64,000 nucleotides of DNA from Venturia oleaginea (Eukaryota > Ascomycota > Dothideomycetes > Venturiales > Venturiaceae): NCBI GenBank assembly GCA_013176395.1, contig JABMLP010000009.1, positions 248,001 to 312,000 on the forward strand, written 5' to 3'. This document shows, one piece after another, positions 25,301 to 36,886 of the stretch (positions within the stretch are counted from its first letter, which is position 1; every line of letters starts with the position of its first letter). Under the pieces are notes generated by a model. That model saw only the letters and a list, made by a program, of their open reading frames with translations, made no database searches and was not told where the DNA came from. A program made the position numbers and the translations under genes.

Positions 25301-27388
25301 ATGAAGCGCAAGTTCTCGTTCGGGCTCCCTCCTCTGGTAAGCAAATGCCATCAACGCCCTAAACATTTCGCAGCTCACCAACAGCAGAAAATCCCATCGC
25401 GGGCAGACAACAGAGCATTGAAGGAGGCGCTGAACAGTAGCGTCGACTTTGGAGAGACGCCCATTACACCTCCGCTTTCCCCGTTTATTTACCGCCGACC
25501 GCTCGATTCCAGGACCGAAAGGGAGCTTCGCAATGCTTGTGCTGAGATTGTCAAGGAGAATGACGAGCCGGAGCAAGAACTAAACTTCCAGCCTTTGAAC
25601 GCGACGAAGGCGATAAAACCGAAGGAAGCTGCAGCTTCAGTGTACAAGCAAGCCCGCGCCCATGCCACCGCCAATTCTCAGTCAAGCCAGCCACCATCCC
25701 ATTACCCGCTCAGACAGTCCTCCGATCCCACACGCTGTAGCGAGGACTCCTACAAGATTTCAGCTGACCAAAATGGATCCCAAGCCAATGCCCGGCGGCA
25801 TCGTGAGCCATCTCACGCCGGCTCCAATGCAAGGGAAGGCCAGGCGTTTCCATATCGCAAGGACTCGGTCAGCACTCATGCTACCAGCACGATGAACCCG
25901 CTTCTAATGTGCCCACCTGAACGCCCGAGGACCGCACCACGGGATAGCAGCATGAGCGACATGAGCTCGCCGAAAACTGCCTCGACTGATCAGCACTTCA
26001 ACTATGCCTCCACAGCCCTCACCTCTGCCGAGCGTACTCCATCTCATATCTCTAAACGCGCCTCTCAACTCGTACTGGACAACGATGGCTATCGAGCTGC
26101 CCAGCAGAAAACTGATACGGAAGCGGCTGTGCGGATGAGAAAGGAACTGGAGAAGCGCCGGCAGTTGGCACAGACAACACAGGCTTTTCAACCTCCGCCG
26201 AGTCGATCAAGTGCAAGGGAATGGATAAATGAGGTTCGTGAGTTTATCAGACCTGGTTCATCTGCTGGCACCCGGCCTGGCTCATCCGCTGGAAGACCTA
26301 CAACTGGCACTTCTCAGTCTCGCACTTCTTTGTCTCGTGACCGCCACGGCTCCGGAAGCTTTCGCGGTACGTCCGGGCAAACCTGGCGAAGTTGGAACGG
26401 ACTTCGGCGGAAGTCAAGCAAGAGCAGTTTCAGTGATTACAATGGAGATGAGAATTCACGAGGCCGATCTGAGCAACCAGATGATGGACCAAATCTGAAC
26501 AAAGGATTGCCATCTTTACCCGGCCTTGATACTTGGAAGGACCCTCAGCCACAGCCGAAGACTACTGGTGGAAAGCATATTTTCATGCTGATGAAAGGCA
26601 AGAGCAAAAACAAGGCCTCTGAATCTTCGGCTGTCCCTCAGAAGTCAACACCACTAACTGTGAGGAGTGAAAGCCAAATATATAATGCTGAGCCAGTTCC
26701 ATCTGTATCAAAGTCGGCGCCACAGAAACAGGTCTCTGACAAACCACTGTACACTGACAGTCCGCCCAGCAGAACCATACCGATTGCTAAGTCACAAGTT
26801 CGACGGATTTCCGCAGGCCCTGAGGATCGTAAAATTCCAGCGGTGCGTGCTCGTCATTCCAAAACTAGTAGTACGGATTCATGTTTCTCTCCCGCAAGCT
26901 CTAGCTCGGTTGGCGCTCATCAGAGTGTTGATTTCAAGAGGGCGACGCAGCGCTTGACTAAACAGGCGAGCAATGTTGATCTCAACAAAGTCAGTGAACG
27001 TTTGGAAAACCACCGACGCATGGAGAGGATGAAAAGTTACACGAAATCGGCTACCAGTCTCTCGCACCAGCGGCACCTCTCGGACAGCACGAGCCAAACA
27101 CGCCCAACTACCGAAGACGGGAGAGCGCCAAATTCCATCAGTAAAATCAGCAGTGACAAACCAATCGACACGCCTCTTCCGAGCGGAGTTGAAATCACCG
27201 CACTGCCAGTGGTGCCGCAAAAGAAAAAGCCGGGTTCTCGCCTGCGACGTGTTCTGAGCAAGCTTGAGATCACCAATAAGTCAAATCGGCAGCCGAAATC
27301 CTGGATGGATACTCCACAGGCGAATGGAGTCAAGACCGGTGCATTGGAACCGCGCGGGACAACCGCTGTTCCAGTCGTGCAATATTGA
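25301..27388 (+). CDS. hypothetical low-complexity protein, ~695 residues
   Basis: Long open frame starting MKRKFSFGLPPL. Not recognised as a known family. Residues 20-60 contain a motif (SRADNRALKEALNSSVDFGETPITPPLSPFIY) that looks like a short conserved linear block. The rest is Ser/Arg/Pro-rich and mostly disordered, with a short charged helix at RMRKELEKRRQLAQ (about 268-282), the internal repeat RPGSSAGTRPGSSAGRP near 319, and a basic C-terminus (KKKPGSRLRRVLSKLEI). A GTAAGC donor right after GLPPL (25337) and an AACAG acceptor 48 nt on would remove 16 codons in frame, giving MKRKFSFGLPPLQKIPSRAD; both forms are possible. Probable regulatory or scaffold protein, function unknown. Confidence 0.7.
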   Translation: MKRKFSFGLPPLVSKCHQRPKHFAAHQQQKIPSRADNRALKEALNSSVDFGETPITPPLSPFIYRRPLDSRTERELRNACAEIVKENDEPEQELNFQPLNATKAIKPKEAAASVYKQARAHATANSQSSQPPSHYPLRQSSDPTRCSEDSYKISADQNGSQANARRHREPSHAGSNAREGQAFPYRKDSVSTHATSTMNPLLMCPPERPRTAPRDSSMSDMSSPKTASTDQHFNYASTALTSAERTPSHISKRASQLVLDNDGYRAAQQKTDTEAAVRMRKELEKRRQLAQTTQAFQPPPSRSSAREWINEVREFIRPGSSAGTRPGSSAGRPTTGTSQSRTSLSRDRHGSGSFRGTSGQTWRSWNGLRRKSSKSSFSDYNGDENSRGRSEQPDDGPNLNKGLPSLPGLDTWKDPQPQPKTTGGKHIFMLMKGKSKNKASESSAVPQKSTPLTVRSESQIYNAEPVPSVSKSAPQKQVSDKPLYTDSPPSRTIPIAKSQVRRISAGPEDRKIPAVRARHSKTSSTDSCFSPASSSSVGAHQSVDFKRATQRLTKQASNVDLNKVSERLENHRRMERMKSYTKSATSLSHQRHLSDSTSQTRPTTEDGRAPNSISKISSDKPIDTPLPSGVEITALPVVPQKKKPGSRLRRVLSKLEITNKSNRQPKSWMDTPQANGVKTGALEPRGTTAVPVVQY

Positions 27389-28105
27389 AGTTTTTCGACA
27401 CGCTACAGGAACTTTTCCGTTTCCTCCTTCTTTGCATTTTATTTTCTTTCATACCCCTTCTGGTGTTTTCTGGCACGAGCCTTTTGGAGCCATCGCAGAG
27501 CGCGTCTCAACTTACGGTGCGATCATCATGTATTCTTTTTATGTGTTTGCTTGGCTGAGCTAGGTGGTTGACGCAGCCCGGAGGCTAGACCTCTGTTTTG
27601 ATTGATGTGGAGGATCGCAGCTTGGAGTTTCATATCGATTTTGATTGTCGGCGTGAAGTGCGTGCCGATGAGATAGACAGGGCGGTTAGAATTTTGGCCG
27701 ATGATAAAAAAGCTTTAGATATCCAACTCGATGAAATATTTCACTACAGACCGACTTCCTTATAGTCGCGTCCTGCATCACACGGTGCGGGTGCTTGTGT
27801 TGCACGCTGATCGTAGGTACGAACTAGAGACATCGTGAGAGAGCGTCGTGGGTAGTTCTTGCCATGTTTTCGGGTGACCCAGCTTCAAGTTCAATCCCAC
27901 TTCTTCAACACTTCTCCAATGCTACGCTCACTTCTCAACCTTTACGGGCCCAATCATATGATGGGTCTCTTCTCTTACTCTCTGCTGCCTACGAGATGAC
28001 CGTATGGTCTGGTTTGCCATCTCCATCCATCACACCATCACGTTCTCCATTTTTATACATCACCATCACCGAGACTGTTCCCACCAACCTTCGAAAGCGC
28101 GCACA
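27389..28105. other. intergenic region
   Basis: No gene seen. Holds the 3' end of the preceding gene and the leader of the next. Confidence 0.45.
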
Positions 28106-29136
28106 ATGTGCCATATTCATCGTATATGGTACAGTTGCTCGCATGGCGACCTGGTCCTTTACTCCAAATGCCGTGCGACACGCATCAAACTCACTCGAAG
28201 AAAGAGTACCAATCTCCCGCACGAAGAAGGCTACGCATGGACTCCAGTCTACACAAAGGCAGACACACCTTACTACCGAGTAGCCGCCTGCAAAGCTCAC
28301 TCCACACTCGAAATCAACCTGAAGACAAGATGCGGCCCGTGTCGCTTTGACACAGTGAAGAGGAAGTGGGATAGAGAGATGGCGAAGACAAGAGCTGGGG
28401 CATCGATGATGGGTGTCAGAGGTGCTGCGCTCGCTGAGCTGTTGGAAGAGCTGGGGGAGCAGAGGGAGAAGGAAGAGTGGGGTTGTCGAAAGATGTATCC
28501 GCCCGAAGGAAAGAAGGGACCGATCACCAAGGTGCAGTTGCGTATTAGGGGTGACCGTAGCGACAGCCCATTGAGGAATGAACTTCAGCCGGAGGATATT
28601 GAGGATGTGGAAGAGGTGGACTGGAGTGAGTTGATGGAGAAGTTTGATAAGCCTGTTGTGCAGGGAGAGATTGATGGTGGCACCTTCATAGATTTCTTTG
28701 AGGATCGGTACGGGTTGTATGTGATGCTCTCGCCCTCTCTGTGGTTGATGCACCCTGCTGACTTGACCTTTCATTTAGTTGGGGACCGAGTGTCGAATTC
28801 ACCGATGCCGATATCGACATCTCAAGCCTCCAAATCTCGGATATGGAAGCGAGGGAAGATTCATTGAACGACAGCGGATATTCCAGCGGCGAACCGGACG
28901 AGCCACGCGAAAAGATTCAAAAACAGGTTGTTTGGGATTTTGAGTCCCCAGAGGCCCCGACATTTCCACCAGATGAGGAGGAACATGATTGGAGCAACGG
29001 GGAGCAATCGGGGGCAAAGGATGATGGCTTATCTCAGAATGAGCACCCCGGAAACTATACCTGTGAGGGAATGAACGATAACGTTGGCGAAGTGGTGGCG
29101 CTCGGATCGAAAGCCAAATTAGAATTGATGGCATGA
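28106..29136 (+). CDS. hypothetical protein with N-terminal Cys/His motif (2 exons)
   Basis: Exons 28106-28707 and 28779-29136, joined across a 71-bp intron (GTACGG ... TTTAG) to 319 residues. It starts MCHIHRIWYSCSHGD, an arrangement of Cys and His seen at the N-terminus of many uncharacterised fungal proteins; with KAHSTLEINLKTRCGPC farther on it may form a small metal site (inference). The middle has a charged helix (LLEELGEQREKEEWG); the C-terminal half is acidic and Ser-rich (DADIDISSLQISDMEAREDS). The splice restores RWGPSVEFTDADIDI and removes an otherwise unrelated read-through peptide. Function unknown. Confidence 0.75.
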
Positions 29137-31378
29137 TAAATATCGCTTGGAACGGCGTTTAGGATGCTACGGGGGAATCTTTGAGCACTTGCGGCGTTAA
29201 GATGAATATCTGGCGTTGGAATGAATGAATGAGGCTCCAAGGTTGGAGTTTGGATGTAAATTGCGAATACCGTCACTTTAGCATTTTCTTTGGACTCTCG
29301 GGTTCACGAACATTTGGATAATAGACATTCTTTACCATATATCTGAGGGCGCTGTTGTTCTTTTGATCCTCTTTGAAATGAGGAAACTTTTCTTATCGCG
29401 AAAATATACTTTGACATGGGGACGAAACTAGGCGGATTGTTTGGGTGGTAGGAGGATATTAAGTGCCAGGGTTTGTAATGATTGTCAAGATAGACTGGGT
29501 TGTGATTTATAGTACACGTACCACAGTAAAGATTTCCCCAGAAAATCCTTCTTTTGACGGGGATTCTTTCATCCTGAATTTGGGATCGGGGTTCTGCGCT
29601 GGAAACAGTGGTTTTTGGGGGGTATTTTATCTCCCACTTTATTACTGTCGACGCTGCTGTCTTTGTTGTTGATGCTTTGTTTGGCGATTTGGCGATTTGG
29701 CTAGGTGTTTTGTTTCTATTTGTTGGTTAGGCTGGAAGGGGATTGAGGAGGGGGTGAAGGGGGGATTATTTTGGGTATGGGTGCTGTGGTGTTTTTTGTT
29801 TGAGCTGTTCTTGATATTGGCTGGGTTGGATGTGGTTTGAGGATTGAGGATTGTTCGGTGGGATTGTTATGTCTGTGAGGATCGTTGGAGTTTGGTTCTT
29901 GGGATTGAGATTGCTTGGCTTGTTAAACGTGTCTAGGATACCTTAGAGTATGAACAAGGCTGAGAAGTTGAAGTTGACTTGAGGCTTCAACTTAGTTATT
30001 TATTCGTCCCGATTAGGCTATATCACGTGCTTCTCCTGCTCTCATCACCAGTATTATTTAGGGGTCCCTAGAAGGTATGCTTTGGACTTCATTTTAAATG
30101 GAAAAGAAACTCATCGAGTCAAGAATAGTGATTTTAGGCAGTTGATGTTTGGTGGGAAATTGATCACGCTGCACTCCACTTTTGCGTTTTAGACGACTCG
30201 AGATGTTGAGAAAGGAGATCTGAGCATTTGCATTTAACATCGATTTCTCTATTCTTTATAACCCTGTTATGGAACCTTTCCTGTACTTTGGGAGCCCGTA
30301 CTAATGGAGTTGCGATGGAGTTGATGACCGGGACGGCTGGAATCGAAGCTGCTATGTACCTCGACGCGACAGTACATTCGACGCGTCGAAAGCGAAGCCT
30401 TCTTCGACCTTGTCCTCTGAGTCGGCTGGTCCCATGAGGAGCATGGTCAGGTATCATGGATGGATCCAGCACGGGAGACTCAATCGTACGCTTTGGGATT
30501 GGAGTTGGCATATCCCATTACAAGTTATGGGTTCTTTTTCATTTGATACGATCCCTCTTATCTCGAATATCTTATACGTGTTCTTATAAGCTAATCAAAT
30601 TGTCTCCTAGCAGAATTCTTGCTTATTCGGCTAGGGAGAGTTCGTGGTGAGGTGAGCCCGGTAGTAGACTTGAATTTCTACAAAGATATTACCCACAAAG
30701 CAATCTTTGATACCTTTCACTAAATTCACCCCGTTTTCTGCTTGACCATCAACGTTCTGGTGTCTCTCAGACGTATTTCCCAATCTGCCAACGACTACGA
30801 AAAGGCACTGCCGTCCTCCACTCGAGACTATCTTTCATTTTCGGATATCACTTCGTTTGATTCGTCTGGTCTACGTCTTTCTTTCAAGCCCGCCACTACC
30901 TTAATCTTGTTCCAGCTATCAACCAGCAACTATCAATCAACACAACTTCCACCTATCACGTTTTACCAGTATTTTCCAACTCGACAACGACTACGAAACA
31001 GCACTGCTGTCCTCCACTCGAGACCATCTTCCATTTTCGGATATTACTTCAGTTGCCTCGTCCGATCTACATCTTTCTCTCAAGACCGCTACCACTTTAA
31101 TCGTGTTTCAGCTAGGAACCACCAACTATCAATTAACTTCCATCTATCACGTTTTACCAACATGGATTCAATCGTCCATCTGTGTTTATCCGCTCAACAT
31201 CTATACCAGATCTAGCCACCTCGAGGCTACTCCACAGTCTATTAGACCTGCCCGGCCAGCCGCGGGTCCAAAGTACGCCGATTCCTCCCACCTCCACCCA
31301 CATTCACAACATCTCTCGTTCGAGGATGACTCTCCCGTCCAACAACAACCCCACCTCACTTCAATCCCTTATACCTGC
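29137..31378. other. intergenic region and long leader with a tandem duplication
   Basis: No gene recognised in 29137-30700; GT-rich runs around 29600-29900. From about 30770 the sequence becomes CT/AC-rich, as in fungal 5' leaders, and holds a 196-bp tandem duplication (30768-31160). ORFs here lack recognisable content. Confidence 0.5.
30768..31160. repeat. 196-bp tandem duplication in a gene leader
   Basis: The block containing ACGACTACGAAAAGGCACTG (30791) recurs at 30987 as ACGACTACGAAACAGCACTG. Similarity continues through CGAGACTATCTTTCATTTTC / CGAGACCATCTTCCATTTTC and CACGTTTTACCA in both units. The copies differ by scattered substitutions. Confidence 0.8.
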
Positions 31379-34300
31379 ATGGCTGACAGGATGAAACTTT
31401 CTGCAGAATGTTTTGGAAAACGTCGGAAGCGTGCACAACCACCGGGCCAGTCCCAGCAAGCTACCACCAATTGGCGTGAGAAGTGGTCCCAGTTCAGTCA
31501 GCTTTCCCAATCAAGCCCATCACTTGGCCCTTCTTACCGAAATCCCGATCAACCTACCCAGCCAGCCATCTACCAAAGCCAAAGTTCTACCCAAACACAA
31601 CCACAGCCCGACGCCATGGCGGTTCAAGTTGTAGATCTCACCGACGATGTCAAGGACGAAGATTCTGCAGCCGGCCCTCCAGATGACCAACATCAAGCCA
31701 TTCATGAAGGCCTATCACGCTTCGATCCGAGACCATTGCGCCAGGATCAAAGCACTGTTGTTCCTCGAGCTCGTAACGTTGATTCCGGGCCTTCGACGAA
31801 TTTCCACCGAAATCGAGGCTTTGCTAGCCGGCATGATAACCAAAGCTGGGACCAGCAGCATGAACTCGAAGAAGACGATTATGAACAAGGCTGGAATGAG
31901 CGCCAAGACCGGAACCATAGCACGAATGGTTATAATCGGCCTTTTGAACAGCGAAGAGAGTTTGGCGAGCGGCAGCCTCGACAGCCACAATCGCATGATC
32001 CACGCCGTGAGCAACAGCCCAGGGCCCATCGCGCCAGGTATCAAGAAGAATACTCCCTGGAGCCTCGTGGAGACGATGCAGCTGGACGACCATTCGAGAA
32101 TCCAGGAAACCAACATCCTCACGACTATTCCTCCAGAGGCAGAAGTCTCAATGCCGATACTCTCCCTCGTGAAAATCGCAGGAATGCCCAGTCTGGTAAC
32201 CGTAATGTCAAACAATGGTTGAAGACATCTATACCAACACCTCCAGCCCAGTACCACTATGATGGCCAGCAGCGTGCCTCGCAATTCATTTTGGGCAGTC
32301 TTGATGACAGTGTCGTAGTGAATGTTCCAGATTCGCAAGAATCTTCCACTATGGACGATCACAATAACGGCTATACCACCTTGAACACCGAATTCCCTCC
32401 CCCGCCACTTCTTAATCAGAGAGCACATCAGCTCAAGGTCGACCTCAAAGAACGATTTGCGCGTATTAGACTCCAAAATACTCAATCCTCTATGATCCAC
32501 CCGCATCTCATGCAACCTCAAGCGGCAGCAATTCCACCTTCATATGCTCCAAAATTTGCCCAGCCTGTGAGTGGATCGAGAGTTCGTTTCAGGGATGAGC
32601 CTCTAGACGATAGCACAGCGGCGGCGCCCGCGAAACGACAAAAGGTGTCCCGCCCCGTCGAGACTGGAACTGCCTTCGATCCCTTCGAGCCTCCGCCAGG
32701 TACATCGAGAGTCGGAAGATCCCAAAATACTCATAATGCGATGGCCGGCGTGGCTAACAATGCCCTCGTGGGAAATCGGCTTCGAATTCCTCCCGAAATA
32801 TCCACACTATCTGAAGCCGAGCTTCGAAAAGCACAGAGAGAAGAGGAGGAGCGTACTGCAGCCAGAGTAGCTCGCGAGCGTGAGAAGCTTCTTGAACAAG
32901 ACGAAGATTTGCAGAGAATTCGGCGAGAAGAGCGCCAAGCGCAATTGAGGATCGAGCTCGATGAAGCCAAGGCCGCTCGCATTGAGGAACATCAAAAGAG
33001 GATGGCGATCATGGAAGAAAAGCAACGTGCCATTGATGAAAAGGCCGCCCAACACAAAGCTGAAGAAGACGAGCGCAAAGCTGCCCAAGCTGAAAAAGAG
33101 CGTTTTGCGAAAAAAGAGGAACAAGCCGCCATTCACGAAGCGGCTCTTCAGAGATCAATCCAAGCCCGCAAAGAGCATGAAGCCCTGAAGGCGAAGAAGG
33201 CTGCTGACATTGCCGCCCGCCGTGAAGAGTGCAAAGGTCCTCCAGCCACACCAAAACCTACCGCTGGACCCTCGACCAACATACCCTGGCAATCTTTGCA
33301 TGGTACTCTCCCAACTCAGCAACGAGCCAACGATGCAGCCCCGGCCTCTGCTTCAAAATTATCATTGCAAGGCGCACTACCAAGCCAGAAGACAGATGAT
33401 GATTCCACTGTCAAACCCAGAACTGGCCCCAAGACTCCTGGTGATCGACGCAGAGAAGTCGAGGAAGCTCAAGCACGAGCTGAGGCACAAGAGCCGTTTG
33501 GACTGCGCGAAGTCGATCTGCAGAACCTTGTGAAAAAAGAGAAAGCTGAAAAGCAAGCGGAAGTCCAGCGACAGAGAGAAGAAAAACGGAAGCAAAAAGA
33601 AGAGGAGAAGAAGGCCAAGCAGGTTAAGCAGGTTCGGCGTGAGGAGAAGCGAAAGGAGAAAGTAATTGCACACAATGCGAGTTCTCTGTATAACGCTGAC
33701 TTGTAAAATAGGAAGCGGCGAAATTAGCCGGCCAGGATCATCCTCGAAAACACCCGGTGAAGTTGCCAAAGCCGAGAACGGTTGTGCAAGTAAGTGATCT
33801 GATAATCCATGTCAAGAAAGAATTAGCTTACTCTGATATCAAACTCTCAAACCCTGATCGATATCGATAAATTTCTGGCAAGATTAGATTTTCGAATTTC
33901 CATAAATTTATCGATATCGATCTCGAATTCAAAGACTGCTTTACAATTGCGACTTCCGTTGCCCACAAGCGGGATCTTGAAATGTCGCTAACCTGCATCC
34001 ATTAGCACACTACAGAAGCCCCCAAAACGACCTTTGGTGGCTTCTTGGAAGACGATTCCGATTCTGGGATGTCTTCCAACTCCGAGTCGGATGAAGATGC
34101 TTTGTTCTGCAGTGCTCCCAAAGAGACCGCAAGCGTCGACGTCAGCTCTTCTAGAGCCCCAGAAACTGCCTGTTCTGCAAATGTGCTGGAATCAAGACCT
34201 GTGCCCAAGCAGTCCCATGGCTCACGTCCGACCACTGGCGGCAAGACCATGAACCCGGAGACCATCGCTGCTTACTTCGAGTCTTTGCGAGAGCTCAGAA

Positions 34301-35109
34301 ACTCAGACGATGATGCAGACGTCGATTCCGACGTCGAAGAGGTCGTCCGCCAGAGAGAGAAACGACAGCAGTCTCCTATCACGGACAGAGACGTATACCA
34401 TTACAGTTACAGGATCGAACGAAAGACCTGGACTCCCAGAACAAATGAAGACGCTGCAGAATGGATCATCTGTGGTAAATCTTGTTACTCCTCGCTACAA
34501 GAAGCTAACGCCAAGGCGGATAGAGAATCTACTCGGCAGCGTCATGGCCTATCTTTGCAGCCTTCTAACCTTGAGTGGAGTCGGAAATTGGACAGATATG
34601 GTATGGTGCATATTTATATGGACTGCACCAACAATTTGAAGACAGCCGGCTTCGTCAAGATCAGAGTTGTTTGCCAGCTGCAATCCTATTCAAATGGTGT
34701 TCGCCCAGAGACAAAGTTTGGTTGGATTGGTCGAACTGTCTGGGAAATCCGCAAAACCACCATCGTCTCTGAATCACCAGGGGAAGAAGATGGCGAGCTC
34801 CCTGAAGAGGTTTCGGAAGAAATCGAGATGCTTGGCGAGATATACACTAATGTCGATGAAGCTAATCGAAAAGCAGCGAACTTTGCGGTTAACCTTGCGG
34901 TGGCGAGGCCCGACACGCAGAAGTTGTTTGAAATAATGGCTTACCAAAAACAGAAGGAGGAGAACTTGGAGGGTCTAATTGAGATGTGCGACCAACTAGA
35001 ACAAGAGGGGCAATTTGGTGTGTTTGATGCGGAATATCAATTGGATGAATGGACCGTCCTCAAGATTGAGGTCGTGGCACGCACTCTGGTGGGCCCAAGG
35101 AACATTTAA
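31379..35109 (+). CDS. large coiled-coil protein, unknown function (3 exons; hairpin in intron 2)
   Basis: Exons 31379-33661, 33712-33789 and 34006-35109 join in frame to 1,154 residues. The start is ATG 31379 (MADRMKLSAECFGK); the frame is open upstream without an ATG of better context. Residues 1-460 are Gln/Arg/Pro-rich and disordered, with an acidic patch VVDLTDDVKDEDSA reminiscent of a SUMO-interacting motif. A long charged coiled coil spans about 475-620 (ELRKAQREEEERTAARVARE ...) and a second Lys/Glu-rich one about 690-770. The C-terminal 200 residues look folded (DVYHYSYRIERKTWTPR, YGMVHIYMDC, TVWEIRKTTIVSE). I do not recognise that domain. Intron 1 (50 bp) removes an in-frame stop; intron 2 (216 bp) is much longer than the norm and carries a hairpin element. 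Confidence 0.75.
33845..33933. repeat. hairpin element copy B, inside an intron
   Basis: Arms share GATCGATATCGATAAATTT in inverted orientation (starts 33856; ends 33922), with TTTCTGGCA at the inner end of the left arm and a 20-nt loop. It lies wholly within intron 33790-34005 of the coiled-coil gene. Confidence 0.85.
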
Positions 35110-36106
35110 GTAGACGATTTCGGAGTTTGGGACGGGCCACAGTGTATTGCTTCTGAATGGCTTGGGACGGAGTTTGAGCAGGTATTTCGGATTTATTACA
35201 CTCATCATGATCATCTCAAAATGGCTTATCATACTCAACTCGAGATCGATATCGATAATTTTCTGGCGACACAGAACCTTGAGATTGCTAGAAAATTATC
35301 GATATCGATCTCGAGTTGAGGGACCTCACAACGAATGGTATATTTGGCGTCTGTCGGTTGGAAATAGGTGGTTTGCATTTGGGCGTGTTCATCGTCTCTT
35401 CGGAACGGCTTGTCCCCGGTTTGTTGATAGTGATTGGTGGTGGTTTGAGTGACACGACGTGAAGGCTTTTGCCTGGTGGTTGCTGGCGGCGGTAGTGATC
35501 GCGAGATTGGAATAAAATGTGAGACACCCCTTTTCTTCTCTCTCTCTCTGTCTTTCAAGCTGATGTTGTGGTTGACAGAGGAGACTGAATTACTTACCTC
35601 ATTGCCCAAAGTCCCACAGTGCAGTTTAGCCAAATAAAAAAAGGGGCTGAGAAGCCTTGGCTCATACTCTCTCACGGGTTCTTCTGCCTATCCATACACT
35701 CGCCGCGTACCCCGCTACACACTCAACTCTAGGTTAGGGGGCATACCATTACAAGGGAATGGAGAGTGACTTACCTTGCTCCAGAAACATTGCATATGGC
35801 TGAAGAGTGCCCGGCTGTCCAGCACCACCTGCAGACCCACGCACTCGAGCATGCCATCTCTGCACAGCAAACACTAGGTTAGGACTTAAACCATTAGCAT
35901 AGGAGGAATAGGACTGACACAGCTGTAGAACCGTTGACTGTAGATGCCATCGATCCACTCCACGTACCGACCTGCATGGCTAACGACCACAACGTGCCGC
36001 ATCGCAGACCAAGTTAGTAACTTTTCCATCATCCCCTTCTTTGCCATTACTGACTGTAAAAACTGAGGCTGAACAGCAAGATTACCTACGTGGCTCAACA
36101 TACAAC
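35110..36106. other. intergenic region, possible minus-strand transcript
   Basis: Contains hairpin copy C just after the coiled-coil gene. On the minus strand at 35720-36050 two intron-like segments end in the same CTAACCTAG: GTAAGTCACTCTCC ... (about 35731-35775) and GTCAGTCC ... (about 35875-35920). Reading frames between them are short and unfamiliar, so this may be a spliced non-coding RNA or a small gene. Confidence 0.35.
35234..35320. repeat. hairpin element copy C, best-conserved copy
   Basis: 87 bp. The arms are about 34 nt, begin CTCAACTCGAGATCGATATC on both strands, reach CTRGC, and differ at a single position. The loop is about 19 nt. It lies 125 bp downstream of the coiled-coil gene's stop codon. 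Confidence 0.9.
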
Positions 36107-36886
36107 ATGACTTCCACTAGCAGCGGCATCGATTCAGCAGGTTCAACACCGGGCAACAAAGCTGCTATGAATGTCCATGGACCGACCGAGAAAATCCCGA
36201 AAGCTCAAGTTACCTTCTTTGACCTCCCACTCGAGCTCAGAATCCACATATATCGCGACTTTGCTAGGATACAGTCTTCACGGGAACGTCTAATCAGAGG
36301 TAGCTTCTCTTCTTGTGATGTCTGAAAACACAGAATCACTCAAGCATCAGAGCACGAAAAACTGTTTGCGCCGGAATGTCAACTAGGCAGCGAAGAACTT
36401 GCGGAGTTCCTGAAGAACAAAGGTTCACTATGCCTCGTCAGTAAGAAAGTGGACACCGAGTTCTTGGAGTACTTAGTGCCACACTACAATCTAACCCTTC
36501 GACTCGACCTCGTGACCTTTCTATTCACCAATTTTTCCAACGATCTAGAAACAAGCTACGAGCAACCAAAAGCCTTCAGTCATACCATCATCCCAGAAAG
36601 CTTTGCTCGCGCCCTAAAACGATGTGATATATTCATCTGCGACAACCAGCTTTGGGACGGTCAGTCCAAGGAGAGACTGCGTGGTACATTGAAGACCATG
36701 CCAAACTTCCACTCCGCAAGAATCCACTGGAAAATTGAGTGGGAGGCGAACAGAATCTTCAGAGCGGTGCGCCATGTAACGCTCGAAGAGGGTACATGGA
36801 CTGGTCTCTCGGCACAGATCAGTGTCACAAGCTTGCCAAGCGTGACGGTCGAGGAGTGCGAAACGTACTTTGATGATTACTGCTAA
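36107..36886 (+). CDS. LPxELR-motif protein (2EXR/F-box-like), first of a tandem pair
   Basis: Exons 36107-36299 and 36351-36886 give 242 residues (51-bp intron, GTAGCT donor, CATCAG acceptor). The N-terminal FFDLPLELRIHIYRDFARI is the short helical motif that opens many fungal 2EXR and F-box-like proteins. Later blocks are VSKKVDTEFLEYLVPHYNLT, LRLDLVTFLFTNF, RCDIFICDNQLWDG and, at the C-terminus, SLPSVTVEECETYFDDYC. The same blocks appear in order in the locus at 38825-39570, so the two are tandem paralogues. Such proteins are numerous and poorly characterised; some act as ubiquitin-ligase adaptors, which I cannot confirm here. Confidence 0.65.

Noticed and set aside
27989..28774. 261-residue minus-strand ORF overlapping the Cys/His protein gene
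   Set aside because: It lies antisense to a two-exon gene whose splice junction joins in phase, and it shows no motif.
31103..31378. N-terminal extension of the coiled-coil protein upstream of ATG 31379
   Set aside because: The frame is open but has no ATG in good context and overlaps the tandemly duplicated CT-rich leader. It is probably untranslated.
31715..32521. 268-residue minus-strand ORF
   Set aside because: Antisense to the coiled-coil gene; the composition is what its codon bias would create.
35720..35900. TTAGG/CCTAA words that might be telomere-like repeats
   Set aside because: Only isolated single units, explained by intron ends; no tandem TTAGGG array.
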